DNA of 64,000 nucleotides from Cellulomonas shaoxiangyii (GTDB taxonomy: Bacteria; Actinomycetota; Actinomycetes; Actinomycetales; Cellulomonadaceae), in contig NZ_CP039291.1 of the NCBI RefSeq assembly GCF_004798685.1, positions 372,001-436,000 of the forward strand. Reading direction: 5' to 3'. This document shows, piece by piece, positions 20,777 through 29,066 of this stretch. Under the pieces are notes generated by a model, which was not told the DNA's origin, did no database searches, and saw only the letters and a list, made by a program, of their open reading frames with translations. The translations under genes and the position numbers were made by a program. The first letter of the stretch is position 1. The number at the start of each line of letters is the position of its first letter.

Positions 20777-21874
20777 ATGTCCGTCGCGTTCACCCCCGGC
20801 CGCATCGGCGGCCGCACCACGCGCAACCGCGTCGTCATGGCGCCGATGACGCGCAGCCGGGCGTACGGCCCCGGCAACAGCCCCACCGAGCTCATGGCCA
20901 CCTACTACGCGCAGCGCGCGTCCGCCGGCCTCGTCGTGACCGAGGGCACCCAGCCCTCGCCCGCCGGGCAGGGCTACGTCGACACGCCGGGCCTGCACTC
21001 GGACGAGCAGGTCGCCGGCTGGCGCCGCGTCACCGACGCCGTGCACGCGCGCGGCGGCCTGATCTACGCCCAGCTCATGCACACGGGGCGGGTCGGCCAC
21101 CCCGACATCACCGGACGCACGCCCGTCGGCCCGTCCGCCGTGCGCGCCGCCGGCGTGGTCCACACCCGCAGCGGACCGCAGGAGATGGTCGTCCCCGAGG
21201 TGCTCGACGCGGCCGGGATCGCGCGCACCGTCGAGGACTTCGCGTCCGCCGCGTCCCGTGCCGTCGAGGCCGGGTTCGACGGCGTCGAGCTGCACGGCGC
21301 GAACGGCTACCTGCTGCACCAGTTCCTGTCCACCAACGCCAACCGACGCACCGACGCGTGGGGCGGGGACGTCGTGGGCCGCACGCGGCTGACCCTCGAC
21401 GTGGCCGGCGCCGCCGCCGACGCGATCGGCGCCGACCGGGTCGGCCTGCGCATCTCCCCGACCAACCCGCTCAACGACATCGAGGAGGAGGGGCACCGCG
21501 CCACGTACACGCACCTCGTCGAGGCGCTCGACCCGCTCGGCCTCGCGTACCTGCACCTCGTCGAGGCGTCCGACGTCGAGCTGACCGGACTGCTGCGCGC
21601 CCGCTGGTCCGGGTCGCTGGTCCTGAACCCGTGGACGCCCGGCCGCATGACCGGCCCCGAGGACCTCGAGCGGCTCGACCGGGGCGACGCGGACCTGCTC
21701 GCGTTCGGCGGGCTGTTCCTCGCCAACGCGGACCTGCCGGAGCGCCTGCGCCGCGGCGGTCCGTTCAACGCCCCCGACTTCGCCCGCGCCTACGGCGGGG
21801 ACGGCGCGGGGTACACCGACTACCCGACGCTCGCCCCGGCCCCCGACGTCGACGACGTGGCGGTCGGGGCATGA
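20777..21874 (+). CDS. Old-yellow-enzyme family alkene reductase
   Basis: A 365-residue FMN-dependent NAD(P)H oxidoreductase that reduces activated C=C bonds in unsaturated carbonyls, nitro compounds and similar electrophiles. NRVVMAPMTRSRAY is the N-terminal FMN-binding strand and loop. HGANGYLLHQFLS followed by RTDAWGG is the family active-site signature. The length is normal for the NemA/OPR group. AGGAGGAG directly precedes the ATG. The next gene overlaps by four bases, so the two form an operon under the divergent MarR regulator, consistent with an electrophile response (inference). Confidence 0.94.
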   Translation: MSVAFTPGRIGGRTTRNRVVMAPMTRSRAYGPGNSPTELMATYYAQRASAGLVVTEGTQPSPAGQGYVDTPGLHSDEQVAGWRRVTDAVHARGGLIYAQLMHTGRVGHPDITGRTPVGPSAVRAAGVVHTRSGPQEMVVPEVLDAAGIARTVEDFASAASRAVEAGFDGVELHGANGYLLHQFLSTNANRRTDAWGGDVVGRTRLTLDVAGAAADAIGADRVGLRISPTNPLNDIEEEGHRATYTHLVEALDPLGLAYLHLVEASDVELTGLLRARWSGSLVLNPWTPGRMTGPEDLERLDRGDADLLAFGGLFLANADLPERLRRGGPFNAPDFARAYGGDGAGYTDYPTLAPAPDVDDVAVGA

Positions 21875-22818
21875 GCGCCGTCGCGCACGACGGCGCGGCG
21901 CCGGTGACGGTCCGCGCGGTCGTCCTCGAGGAGTTCGGCGGTCCGGAGGTGCTGCGCCTCGCGACGACGACGGTGCCCGCACCCGGCCCGGGGCAGGTGC
22001 GCGTGCACGTCGAGGCGGCGGCGGTGAACGGGTTCGACGGGAAGGTGCGCGCCGGCGTGCTGCGGGACGTCGTCCCGGTCGCGCCGCCCACCGTGCTGGG
22101 GCTCGAGGTCGCGGGGACGGTGGACGCGGTCGGCGCGGGCGTCACGGGTGTCGCCGTGGGCGACCGGGTCGCCGGCTGGACGGACCCGCCCGGAGGCGGG
22201 TACGCCGAGCAGGCGCTCCTGCGGACGTTCGCCCGGGTGCCCGAGGGCCTCGACGCCGTGCGGGCCGTGACCGTGCCCGTCGCGGGGGAGACCGCGGCGC
22301 GCGTGCTGCGCCGGCTCGGGGTGCGCGCCGGCGAGACGCTGCTCGTGCTCGGAGCGAGCGGTGCGGTCGGGGAGGTGACGGTGCAGCTCGCCGTCGCGGC
22401 GGGCGCACGCGTGGTGGGGACCGCGTCGCCGCGCCACCACGACCGCGTGCGTGCCGCCGGCGCCGTGCCGGTCGCGCACGGCGACGGCTGGGCCGACCGC
22501 GTGCGGGCGCTCGCCCCGCAGGGGGTCGACGCCGTCCTCGACGCGGCCGGGCGCGGCGGGCTGGTGGACGCGGTCGCGCTCGCGGGCGGCCCCGACCGCG
22601 TCGTGACGATCGCCGACGGACGCGGCCCCGGGTTGGGGGTGGAGTTCAGCGACCGCGCGGAGCCGTCGGTCGACGCGCTCGCCGACCAGCTGGTGCGCGT
22701 CGCCGACGGCCGCCTGGTGACCACCGTCGGCGCGGTGCTGCCGCTCGCCGACGCGCCCGCCGCGCACGCGCTCGTCGACGGCGGCCACCCTGGCGGCAAG
22801 GTCGTCCTCGTGCCGTGA
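21871..22818 (+). CDS. Zinc-free quinone-oxidoreductase-like MDR family enzyme
   Basis: A 315-residue medium-chain dehydrogenase/reductase of the NADPH:quinone reductase type. The N-terminal GroES-like part has LEEFGGPEVLRLATTTVP and PTVLGLEVAGTVDAVGAGV. The Rossmann motif is LLVLGASGAVGEVTVQLAVA. The zinc-ligand cysteines of alcohol dehydrogenases are missing. The ATG overlaps the ene-reductase stop (ATGA), so the two are coupled and probably act on related reactive carbonyl or quinone compounds. Confidence 0.9.
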   Translation: MSAVAHDGAAPVTVRAVVLEEFGGPEVLRLATTTVPAPGPGQVRVHVEAAAVNGFDGKVRAGVLRDVVPVAPPTVLGLEVAGTVDAVGAGVTGVAVGDRVAGWTDPPGGGYAEQALLRTFARVPEGLDAVRAVTVPVAGETAARVLRRLGVRAGETLLVLGASGAVGEVTVQLAVAAGARVVGTASPRHHDRVRAAGAVPVAHGDGWADRVRALAPQGVDAVLDAAGRGGLVDAVALAGGPDRVVTIADGRGPGLGVEFSDRAEPSVDALADQLVRVADGRLVTTVGAVLPLADAPAAHALVDGGHPGGKVVLVP

Positions 22819-22957
22819 CGGCGTCACCCGGACGCGCGCCGGCCCCGGCCCCGGCGCGCGTTCGGGTGAGGCTCCCGCCGCAGCGGCGGCCGACGGCCTA
22901 CCGTGGCGTCCGCGGCGGGCCGGCGCGGTCCGTGCACCCAGCGACCGAGGAGGTCAC

Positions 22958-23104
22958 GTGCGCACGCACCGACGGCGGCACCCGAGCCGCCCCCGGCGGT
23001 TCCTGAGCCGGGCCGTCGAGACGGCCGACGTCCTCGAGTTCGGCGTGGCGGTCGTCCGCGTGATCAGCTGGCCGGTCCGGCTGCTGATGCGCCTGCTGGA
23101 CTAG
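22958..23104 (+). CDS. 48-residue basic/amphipathic small protein
   Basis: A short frame opened by GTG 22958 behind a strong GAGGAGG box (spacing five). It begins MRTHRRRHPSRPRRFLSRAV and continues with an acidic turn (ETADVLEF), then a hydrophobic helix GVAVVRVISWPVRLLMRLLD ending at TAG. The pattern of strongly basic N-terminus plus hydrophobic C-terminal helix suggests a membrane-associated small protein. It stands alone, 139 bases after the oxidoreductase and seven bases before the end of the convergent membrane gene. No family recognised. Confidence 0.55.
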   Translation: MRTHRRRHPSRPRRFLSRAVETADVLEFGVAVVRVISWPVRLLMRLLD

Positions 23105-23110
23105 AACCCG

Positions 23111-24016
23111 TCACCACGGGTCGTACGGGCCGTCCTCGACGAGCCGGCGCCGTCCGCGGTCGTCGTCGAGCTCGGCGCGCGCGCCGGGGTCGCGCGCCCA
23201 GCGGTCGAGCGAGCGCAGCAGCGCCGACGGGCGCACGTCGAGCAGCGGCAGCGGCACGGCGAGCCGGGGCGTGCGCGGCGCGCGGGGGAACAGGCCCCGG
23301 CGTCGCCGCCACGTCCACGACGGCGCGTCCGGGTGTCCCTCGACGACGAGCTCCACGTGGCGCCCGGTGTCCGCGAGCCGGACCCGCGCGACGTCGTCCC
23401 ACACGAGCGAGCCCGCCCCGTCCGGGCCGTGCAGGTGCACGCCCTCGCGGGTGAGCACGAGCCGCCCGCCGCGCCGCACCCGGACCCACAGGTCCGGCAC
23501 GCACGCGGCGACCGGCAGCGCGAGCAGCCACAGCAGCAGGGCGCCGCCGGACCGGCCCGCGGCGGTGGCGACCGCCACGAGCGCCACCGCGACCCCGGTC
23601 GCGCCGACGGCATGGTAGCGGGGGAGCGTGCCGTCGAGGCGCAGCACGACGGCGGGCCACCCCTGCACCCTGGCGACCTCCACCCGCGCGCCGTCGGCCG
23701 GCGGCGTCCGTCGCAGGTGGAGCACGCCGAACCCGACCCCGACGCCGACCCACGCCGTGCCCGCCACGACGCCCGCGGCCCAGCCGGCTCCCTCGCCCGC
23801 CGCGAGGGCCGCCGCCGCGCCCGCGGCCAGGGCGGCGCCGAGCAGCACGTTCGTCAGCGTCAGGAGCCACAGGAGGCCGGTGCCCGCGGGGCGGCGGCCG
23901 TCGGCCACGAACGCCGCCAGCTGGGGCACCGTCCCGAGCGGCAGCCGGACGCGACGCAGGTCGTCGTCACCGCGCCCGGCCAGGGGGTTCCTGGGGTCGT
24001 GGCCCGCCCAGCGCAT
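23111..24016 (-). CDS. Uncharacterised membrane protein with PH-like C-terminal region
   Basis: A 301-residue protein with two hydrophobic hairpins: GTGLLWLLTLTNVLLGAALA with the following GWAAGVVAGTAWVGVGVGFG, then a second pair around residues 160-200 (AVGATGVAVALVAVATAA, GGALLLWLLALPVAA). After them, a region with alternating strands (GRLVLTREGVHLHGPDGA, ARVRLADTGRHVELVVEG) resembles bacterial PH-like domains. ATG 24016 is chosen for the GGAGGAC box upstream; an upstream in-frame GTG would add a low-complexity leader. Divergent from the GntR operon. Function unknown. Confidence 0.75.
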   Translation of the reverse strand: MRWAGHDPRNPLAGRGDDDLRRVRLPLGTVPQLAAFVADGRRPAGTGLLWLLTLTNVLLGAALAAGAAAALAAGEGAGWAAGVVAGTAWVGVGVGFGVLHLRRTPPADGARVEVARVQGWPAVVLRLDGTLPRYHAVGATGVAVALVAVATAAGRSGGALLLWLLALPVAACVPDLWVRVRRGGRLVLTREGVHLHGPDGAGSLVWDDVARVRLADTGRHVELVVEGHPDAPSWTWRRRRGLFPRAPRTPRLAVPLPLLDVRPSALLRSLDRWARDPGARAELDDDRGRRRLVEDGPYDPW

Positions 24017-24138
24017 GCCGTCCTCCGTCCGTGCGGCCCCGCGGACCGGCCGCCGCGGGTCCCCAGCGCGCCGATCCTGCCACCCCGCCCGTGCCGCGGG
24101 CCGGTCCGCGGGAAGGGTCTTGCGCTCCCGGCGGTTCG

Positions 24139-24166
24139 GTGGTTCATTAGTCATGTAATGAACCAC
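24139..24166. promoter_or_regulatory. GntR-type operator, 11-bp perfect arms
   Basis: GTGGTTCATTA and TAATGAACCAC flank a GTCATG spacer. It is the longest perfect palindrome in a regulatory gap here and the AT-richest spot nearby. It ends 22 bases before the GntR start codon. YtrA-type GntR proteins bind such long dyads and repress their own ABC operons. Confidence 0.8.
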
Positions 24167-24188
24167 GGAACAGGTAGGGAGGGACGAC

Positions 24189-24590
24189 GTGTTCGACGGT
24201 CGTGACCCCGTGTACCTGCAGATCGCCGACCAGATCCGTCAGGACGTCCTCGCCGGCGACCTCGCGGCCGAGGAGCAGGTCATGTCCACCACGCAGTACG
24301 CGACGACGTTCCGGATCAACCCGGCTACCGCCGCCAAGGCCTTCAACCAGCTCGTCGACGAGGGCGTCCTCTACAAGCGCCGCGGGGTCGGCATGTTCGT
24401 CGCACCGGGCGCCCGCGAGCGCCTCCTCGCCGAGAGCCGCGAGTCGTTCTTCACCGACACCGTCGACCCCGTCGCCGACGCGGCGCGGGTGCTCGGCATC
24501 CCGCTCGAGGACGTCGTCGCCCGCCTGCGCGAGCGCGCCGCCCACCTCGACGTCACCGCCCCCACGACCGACACGGAGGCCGCACGATGA
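24189..24590 (+). CDS. GntR family regulator, YtrA-like
   Basis: A 133-residue repressor with a GntR winged helix (VYLQIADQIRQDVLAGDLAA, then YATTFRINPATAAKAFNQLV and YKRRGVGMFVAPGA) and a short C-terminal dimerisation tail of about 50 residues. This is the YtrA-subfamily layout, typical for control of ABC transporters. GTG start. It sits first in a six-gene run, with the ATPase overlapping by four bases. The palindrome at 24139-24166 is its probable operator. Confidence 0.93.
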   Translation: MFDGRDPVYLQIADQIRQDVLAGDLAAEEQVMSTTQYATTFRINPATAAKAFNQLVDEGVLYKRRGVGMFVAPGARERLLAESRESFFTDTVDPVADAARVLGIPLEDVVARLRERAAHLDVTAPTTDTEAAR

Positions 24591-25519
24591 CCGCCACCAG
24601 CCCCGGCTACGGCGTCAGCCTGCGCGGGGTCACCCAGCGCTTCGGCGACGTCGTCGCGCTCGACGACGTCGACCTCGAGATCCGTCCCGGCACGATCACC
24701 GGGCTGCTCGGCCGCAACGGCTCGGGCAAGACCACCCTCGGCGCGCTCGTCGCCGCGTTCCGCCGGCCGACGTCGGGCCAGGTGCTCGTCGACGGCGAGG
24801 ACCCGTGGGAGAACGAGCGCACCGCCCCGGGCGTCTGCCTCGTCCGCGAGTCGGGCGACGTGCTGGACGACGACCGGCTGCGCGACAACCTCGAGTTCTT
24901 CGCCGGTGCGCGCCCCACGTTCGACCGCGCGTTCGCCGCCGAGCTGATGGACCTGTTCGAGCTCGACCCGAAGAGCAAGCCGAGCAAGCTGTCGCGCGGC
25001 AAGAAGTCGGCCTTCGGCATCACGATCGGCCTGGCCGGCCGGGCGCCGCTGACCGTGCTGGACGAGGTGCACCTCGGCCTCGACGCGCCGAGCCGGTACG
25101 CGTTCTACGACGCGCTGCTCGCCGACTACCTCGCCCATCCGCGCACGATCGTGCTGTCGAGCCACCTCATCGAGGAGATCGAGCGGCTGATCGAGGACGT
25201 CGTCGTGCTGGACCGCGGCAGCGTCCTGATCCGCCAGGACGCGGACTCGCTGCGCGCCGAGGGCGTGTCCGTCACCGGTCCCGTCGACGCGGTCGAGGCC
25301 TTCGTCGCCGGCCGCACGGTGCTCGGCACGCAGCGCCTGGGGCGCACGGCGCAGGTGACCGTGCGCGGCGTGCTCACGGACGCCGACGTCGCGCAGGCGC
25401 GGACGGCCGGGCTGGAGCTCGGGCCCGTGCCGCTGCAGGACCTGTTCGTGCACCTCACCGACCCACGCCGGCGCGGTGACCTCGCGTCCGGCCGCACCGG
25501 CAGCGCGGTCCTGCCGTGA
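24587..25519 (+). CDS. ABC transporter ATP-binding protein
   Basis: A 310-residue ATPase. Walker A is LGRNGSGKTTLGAL, Walker B LTVLDEVHLGLD and the switch histidine is in IVLSSHLIEEIE. The signature is altered to LSRGKKSAFGI instead of the usual LSGGQ form, as in several YtrB/BcrA-type ATPases coupled to GntR regulators. A 70-residue C-terminal domain follows the nucleotide-binding domain. The gene overlaps its neighbours on both sides by four bases, so it surely pairs with the following membrane protein. Confidence 0.92.
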   Translation: MTATSPGYGVSLRGVTQRFGDVVALDDVDLEIRPGTITGLLGRNGSGKTTLGALVAAFRRPTSGQVLVDGEDPWENERTAPGVCLVRESGDVLDDDRLRDNLEFFAGARPTFDRAFAAELMDLFELDPKSKPSKLSRGKKSAFGITIGLAGRAPLTVLDEVHLGLDAPSRYAFYDALLADYLAHPRTIVLSSHLIEEIERLIEDVVVLDRGSVLIRQDADSLRAEGVSVTGPVDAVEAFVAGRTVLGTQRLGRTAQVTVRGVLTDADVAQARTAGLELGPVPLQDLFVHLTDPRRRGDLASGRTGSAVLP

Positions 25520-26256
25520 GCGCCGCCGTCGCGGGCGCGCCCCCGGCCGCGCGTCGGCCCTCGCCCTTCGCGCACGCGCTGCAGCGCCAGCTCGGGGTCG
25601 CCGTCTACCTGGCGGCGTGGTTCTGGGCCGTCGCCCTCGTGTGCCTCGTCGCCGCGAGCCTCGTCGTCTGGCGGGTCAACGGGTCGGTGGACGTCTCGGT
25701 CGTGCAGTACGCACGCCAGGCGACGATCTGGTTCCCCTTCTCGCAGGCGATCCTGCTCGTCGCGGCCCTGCTGCGCCCGCACGTCGCGGCGGGCATGACG
25801 CGGCGGACGTTCCTGCGCGCGAGCCTCCTCACCGCGGTCGCCACCGGCGTCCTCTACACGCTGGTCCTGGTCGGGCTGCTGCTCGTGGAGCGCGCCGTGC
25901 ACGGGGCGCTCGGCTGGGACACGGAGGTGTGGGACCTCCCGGCGAGCGCCGACCCGGAAGCCGGTGAGCTCCTCGGCCTCTTCGGCCCGGCGATGGTGCT
26001 CGCGAACCTGAGCGGCCTCCTCGTGGGTGCCGTGTACCACCGCGGCGGCGCCTGGTGGGGCACGCTCACGCTCCCGCTGACCGTCGCACCCGTGCTCGTC
26101 GCGCTCGCGGCCGGCGGCGAGTGGTTCACCTGGGACGCGCTCGACCCGTGGGCCGGTGCGACCGCCGGCGTCGTCGTCGCGCTCGTGCTCGGTGCCGTCA
26201 CCGCGGTCGCCTACGTCCTGGTCCTGCGCAGCATCGCCATCCGCACGCCGCGCTGA
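25516..26256 (+). CDS. ABC-2-like membrane protein (first of two paralogues)
   Basis: A 246-residue integral membrane protein with about six hydrophobic spans, for example VAVYLAAWFWAVALVCLVAA, ILLVAALL, GVLYTLVLVGLLLVE and GVVVALVLGAVTAVAYVLVL. The cytoplasmic motif HVAAGMTRRTFLRAS resembles the conserved GxTRRxF loop of ABC-2 permeases. GTG start overlaps the ATPase stop (GTGA). The next gene encodes a clear paralogue, so a heterodimeric channel is likely. Confidence 0.85.
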   Translation: MSAAVAGAPPAARRPSPFAHALQRQLGVAVYLAAWFWAVALVCLVAASLVVWRVNGSVDVSVVQYARQATIWFPFSQAILLVAALLRPHVAAGMTRRTFLRASLLTAVATGVLYTLVLVGLLLVERAVHGALGWDTEVWDLPASADPEAGELLGLFGPAMVLANLSGLLVGAVYHRGGAWWGTLTLPLTVAPVLVALAAGGEWFTWDALDPWAGATAGVVVALVLGAVTAVAYVLVLRSIAIRTPR

Positions 26257-26318
26257 CCGCACCCGCCGGCCCCCGCACGCGCGCCGCCCCGCACCCGCAC
26301 CCGCCCCCGGAGGACACG

Positions 26319-27098
26319 ATGAGCACCGCCACCCCGGCTCCGCCCCACACGCGCCCGTCGCGGGCGGTCCCGGCCGGCACGCGCACCGCCCCCGTGCGGC
26401 ACGCGCTGCGCGCGCAGCTGCGCCCGGTCGCCTCGCTCAGCGCGTGGTTCTGGGCCGTCGTCGTCGTCGGCGCGGTCGTCGGCACGCTCGTGCTGGCGGT
26501 CCTCGACGGCCGGGTGGACGTCTCCGTCGTCGCGGTGGCGCGGCACGGCGGGGTCTGGCTGCTGTTCGCCCTCTCGATCGGGCTGGTGACGCTCCACCTC
26601 CCGGTCCACGTGGCCGCCGGCATGACGCGCCGGACGTTCGCCCGCTCGAGCGTCCTGACGGCGACCGTCGCCGGCATCGGCTACGGCGCTGTCCTGACGG
26701 TCCTCGTGCTCGTCGAGCGCGCCGTGCACACCCTGCTCGGCTGGGACACCCGCCTCGCCGACGCGCTCCTGCCGGGCCCGCACGGCACGGTCGGCGCGCT
26801 GCTCGCCGAGCTCGTGCCCGTGCACCTGGTCGCGAGCGTCACGGGCCTGCTCGTCGGGTCCGTCTACCAGCGGGTCGGCGCCTGGTGGGGCACGCTCGCC
26901 CTGCCGTTGACCTGCCTGCCGCTCCTGCTCGTGGTCACGCTGGAGGACGAGCGCCTCGGTCCCGTCGCGCTCGCCGAGCCGCTCGCGGCCGGGCATGCCG
27001 CCGCGGCGCACGTGCTCGGCGGGGTCGCCCTCGCCGTCGCGACGGCCGGCGTCCACGCCGCCGTGGTCGGCGGCGTCGCCATCCGCAGCAGGCGCTGA
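26319..27098 (+). CDS. ABC-2-like membrane protein (second paralogue)
   Basis: A 259-residue protein resembling the preceding one along its whole length (HVAAGMTRRTFARSS, VLVLVERAVHTLLGWDT, GSVYQRVGAWWGTLALPLT). It has a 30-residue Pro/Thr-rich cytoplasmic leader and about six spans. ATG 26319 has a CCGGAGGAC box. The 62-base gap from the previous gene is GC-rich with no terminator seen. It probably forms the membrane half of the GntR-linked exporter with its paralogue. Confidence 0.85.
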   Translation: MSTATPAPPHTRPSRAVPAGTRTAPVRHALRAQLRPVASLSAWFWAVVVVGAVVGTLVLAVLDGRVDVSVVAVARHGGVWLLFALSIGLVTLHLPVHVAAGMTRRTFARSSVLTATVAGIGYGAVLTVLVLVERAVHTLLGWDTRLADALLPGPHGTVGALLAELVPVHLVASVTGLLVGSVYQRVGAWWGTLALPLTCLPLLLVVTLEDERLGPVALAEPLAAGHAAAAHVLGGVALAVATAGVHAAVVGGVAIRSRR

Positions 27099-27248
27099 CC
27101 TCCCGGCCCCGGCCGCACCCGCAGCACCCCGCACCACCCGCCCACGTCCCCACGGGTCCGGCCCGCGCCGGTCCCGCGGCACCCTGCACCCTCGCACCGC
27201 CCGTCCGCACCGCCCGTCCGCACCACCCGTCACCCACCGGAGGGCACC

Positions 27249-28220
27249 ATGAGCACCCCAGTCGTCCAGGCCGAGCGCCTGCGCAAGGCGTACGGCAGCA
27301 CCGTCGCCGTCGCCGACGTCAGCCTCACCGTCGAGCGCGGCGAGATCTACGGCATCCTCGGCCGCAACGGCGCCGGCAAGACCACCACCGTCGAGATGCT
27401 CGCCGGGCTGCGCACCCCGGACGCCGGCACGGTCCGCGTCCTCGGGCTGGACCCGACGCGCGACGCCACCGCGCTGCACGAGCGCGTCGGGCTGCAGCTC
27501 CAGGAGAGCGCGCTGCCCGACCGGCTGCGCGTGCGCGAGGCGCTCGACCTGTACGCGTCCTTCTACGCCCGTCCCGCGGACCCCGCGGACCTGCTCGACC
27601 TGCTCGGGCTCACCGCCAAGGCGGGCACCGCGTTCAAGGACCTGTCCGGCGGGCAGAAGCAGCGCCTGTCGGTCGCGCTCGCGCTCGTGGGCCGGCCCGA
27701 GGTCGCGATCCTCGACGAGCTGACGACGGGCCTCGACCCGCACGCGCGCCGCGAGACGTGGGCGGTCGTCGAGGCGATCCGGTCCGCGGGCGTGACGATC
27801 GTGCTGGTCACGCACCTGATGGAGGAGGCCGAGCGGCTCTGCGACCGCATCGCCCTCATCGCGTCGGGGCGCGTCAGCGCGGTCGGCACGCCCGAGCAGA
27901 TCGTCGCGCTCGCGCACGGCGAGCAGGTGCTGCGGGTGCGCCCCGACGGCGCGGTGACCGACGACGTCCTGCTGGGTGCCCTCGCGGGCGTGCCCGGCGT
28001 GCGGGACGCGTCGGTCGACGACCGCACGCTCGTCGTCCGCGGCGGCGGGACGCTCGTGCAGGACGTGCTGGTCGCCCTCGACCGGCACGGCGTGCGCACG
28101 TCCGACGTCCGCCTCGACCGCGCGTCGCTCGAGGACGCGTTCGTCTCCCTCACCGGCGACGGGCCCGGTACCGCCGCCGACGCCCGTCCGTCCGTCCCCG
28201 CGTCCGCCTCGGAGGTGTGA
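27249..28220 (+). CDS. ABC transporter ATP-binding protein, DrrA-like
   Basis: A 323-residue ATPase with Walker A LGRNGAGKTTTVEML, signature LSGGQKQRLSVA, Walker B AILDELTTGLD and switch histidine in LVTHLMEEAE. The C-terminal 90-residue extension is the DrrA/NatA type found in drug and antibiotic exporters. GGAGGGCACC precedes the ATG. The 150-base leader contains only C-rich sequence. It is followed after one base by its permease. Confidence 0.93.
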   Translation: MSTPVVQAERLRKAYGSTVAVADVSLTVERGEIYGILGRNGAGKTTTVEMLAGLRTPDAGTVRVLGLDPTRDATALHERVGLQLQESALPDRLRVREALDLYASFYARPADPADLLDLLGLTAKAGTAFKDLSGGQKQRLSVALALVGRPEVAILDELTTGLDPHARRETWAVVEAIRSAGVTIVLVTHLMEEAERLCDRIALIASGRVSAVGTPEQIVALAHGEQVLRVRPDGAVTDDVLLGALAGVPGVRDASVDDRTLVVRGGGTLVQDVLVALDRHGVRTSDVRLDRASLEDAFVSLTGDGPGTAADARPSVPASASEV

Positions 28221-28221
28221 C

Positions 28222-29034
28222 ATGACCACGACCCCCACGACCCCCATGACCCCCACGACCCCCGCGCCGACCCGCCGCGGTGCCGTCCTCGCCCGCATGA
28301 CCGCGGTCGAGGGCCGCCTGCTGGTCCGCGACCCGTCGGTCCTGTTCTTCGCCCTGCTCTTCCCCGCGACCGTCCTCACGGTGCTCGGCCTCGTCATGCC
28401 GTGGGCCGACGAGCCGTACGACACGTCCGACCCGCTGCTGGCGCGGATCACGGCCATCACCGGCTACACGCCGATCGTCCTGAGCATGGCCGTCGCGACG
28501 GTCGCGCTGTCGACGTTCCCGTCGATCGTGGCGACGTACCGCCAGCGCGGCGTCCTGCGGCGCCTGTCGACCACGCCGGTGGGGCCCTACCGGCTGCTGG
28601 TCGCGCAGGTGCTGGTCAACCTCGCGACCCTGCTCGCCGCCGCGGCGCTCGCGGTCACCGCGGGTGCGGTCGTCCTCGGCATCAGCCTGCCGGTGCAGCC
28701 GCTGCTGGTGCTGGGCGTGTTCGCGCTCGCCGTGCTGTCGTCGTTCGCCCTCGGCTCGCTCGTCGCCGCGCTCGCGCCGACGGCGGCGGCCGCCAACGGG
28801 TGGGGCATGACGCTCTACTTCGTGTCCCTGTTCTTCGCCGGCGTGTGGCTGCCGCTGCCGGTCATGCCGCAGGTCGTGCAGGACATCGCCGCGTACACCC
28901 CGCTCGGCGCCGCGTCGCAGGCGATGACCGCGGCGTGGGTGGGCCAGCCGTTCCCCACCACGCAGGTCCTCGTCATGGCCGCGTGGGCGCTGATCGCCAC
29001 GCCGGTCGCGGTGCGGCTGTTCCGCTGGACGTGA
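28222..29034 (+). CDS. ABC-2 type permease, DrrB-like
   Basis: A 270-residue permease with six spans. The leader is a run of MTTTPTTPMTPTTPAPTRRG. The ABC-2 signature area is TYRQRGVLRRLSTTPVGPYR followed by LLVAQVLVNLATLLAAAALA, and the family motif in the fifth span is YFVSLFFAGVWLPLPVMPQ. The ATG follows the ATPase stop by one base, behind GGAGGTG. A strong hairpin ends the operon at 29043. Confidence 0.92.
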   Translation: MTTTPTTPMTPTTPAPTRRGAVLARMTAVEGRLLVRDPSVLFFALLFPATVLTVLGLVMPWADEPYDTSDPLLARITAITGYTPIVLSMAVATVALSTFPSIVATYRQRGVLRRLSTTPVGPYRLLVAQVLVNLATLLAAAALAVTAGAVVLGISLPVQPLLVLGVFALAVLSSFALGSLVAALAPTAAAANGWGMTLYFVSLFFAGVWLPLPVMPQVVQDIAAYTPLGAASQAMTAAWVGQPFPTTQVLVMAAWALIATPVAVRLFRWT

Positions 29035-29042
29035 CCGGGCCG

Positions 29043-29066
29043 CCGGCGTCCGGACGGACGCCGGCC
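29043..29066 (+). terminator. Terminator hairpin after the ABC operon
   Basis: GCCGGCGTCC (29043-29052) pairs perfectly with GGACGCCGGC (29057-29066) around GGAC. It lies nine bases after the last stop codon and insulates the following cellulase promoter. Confidence 0.75.
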
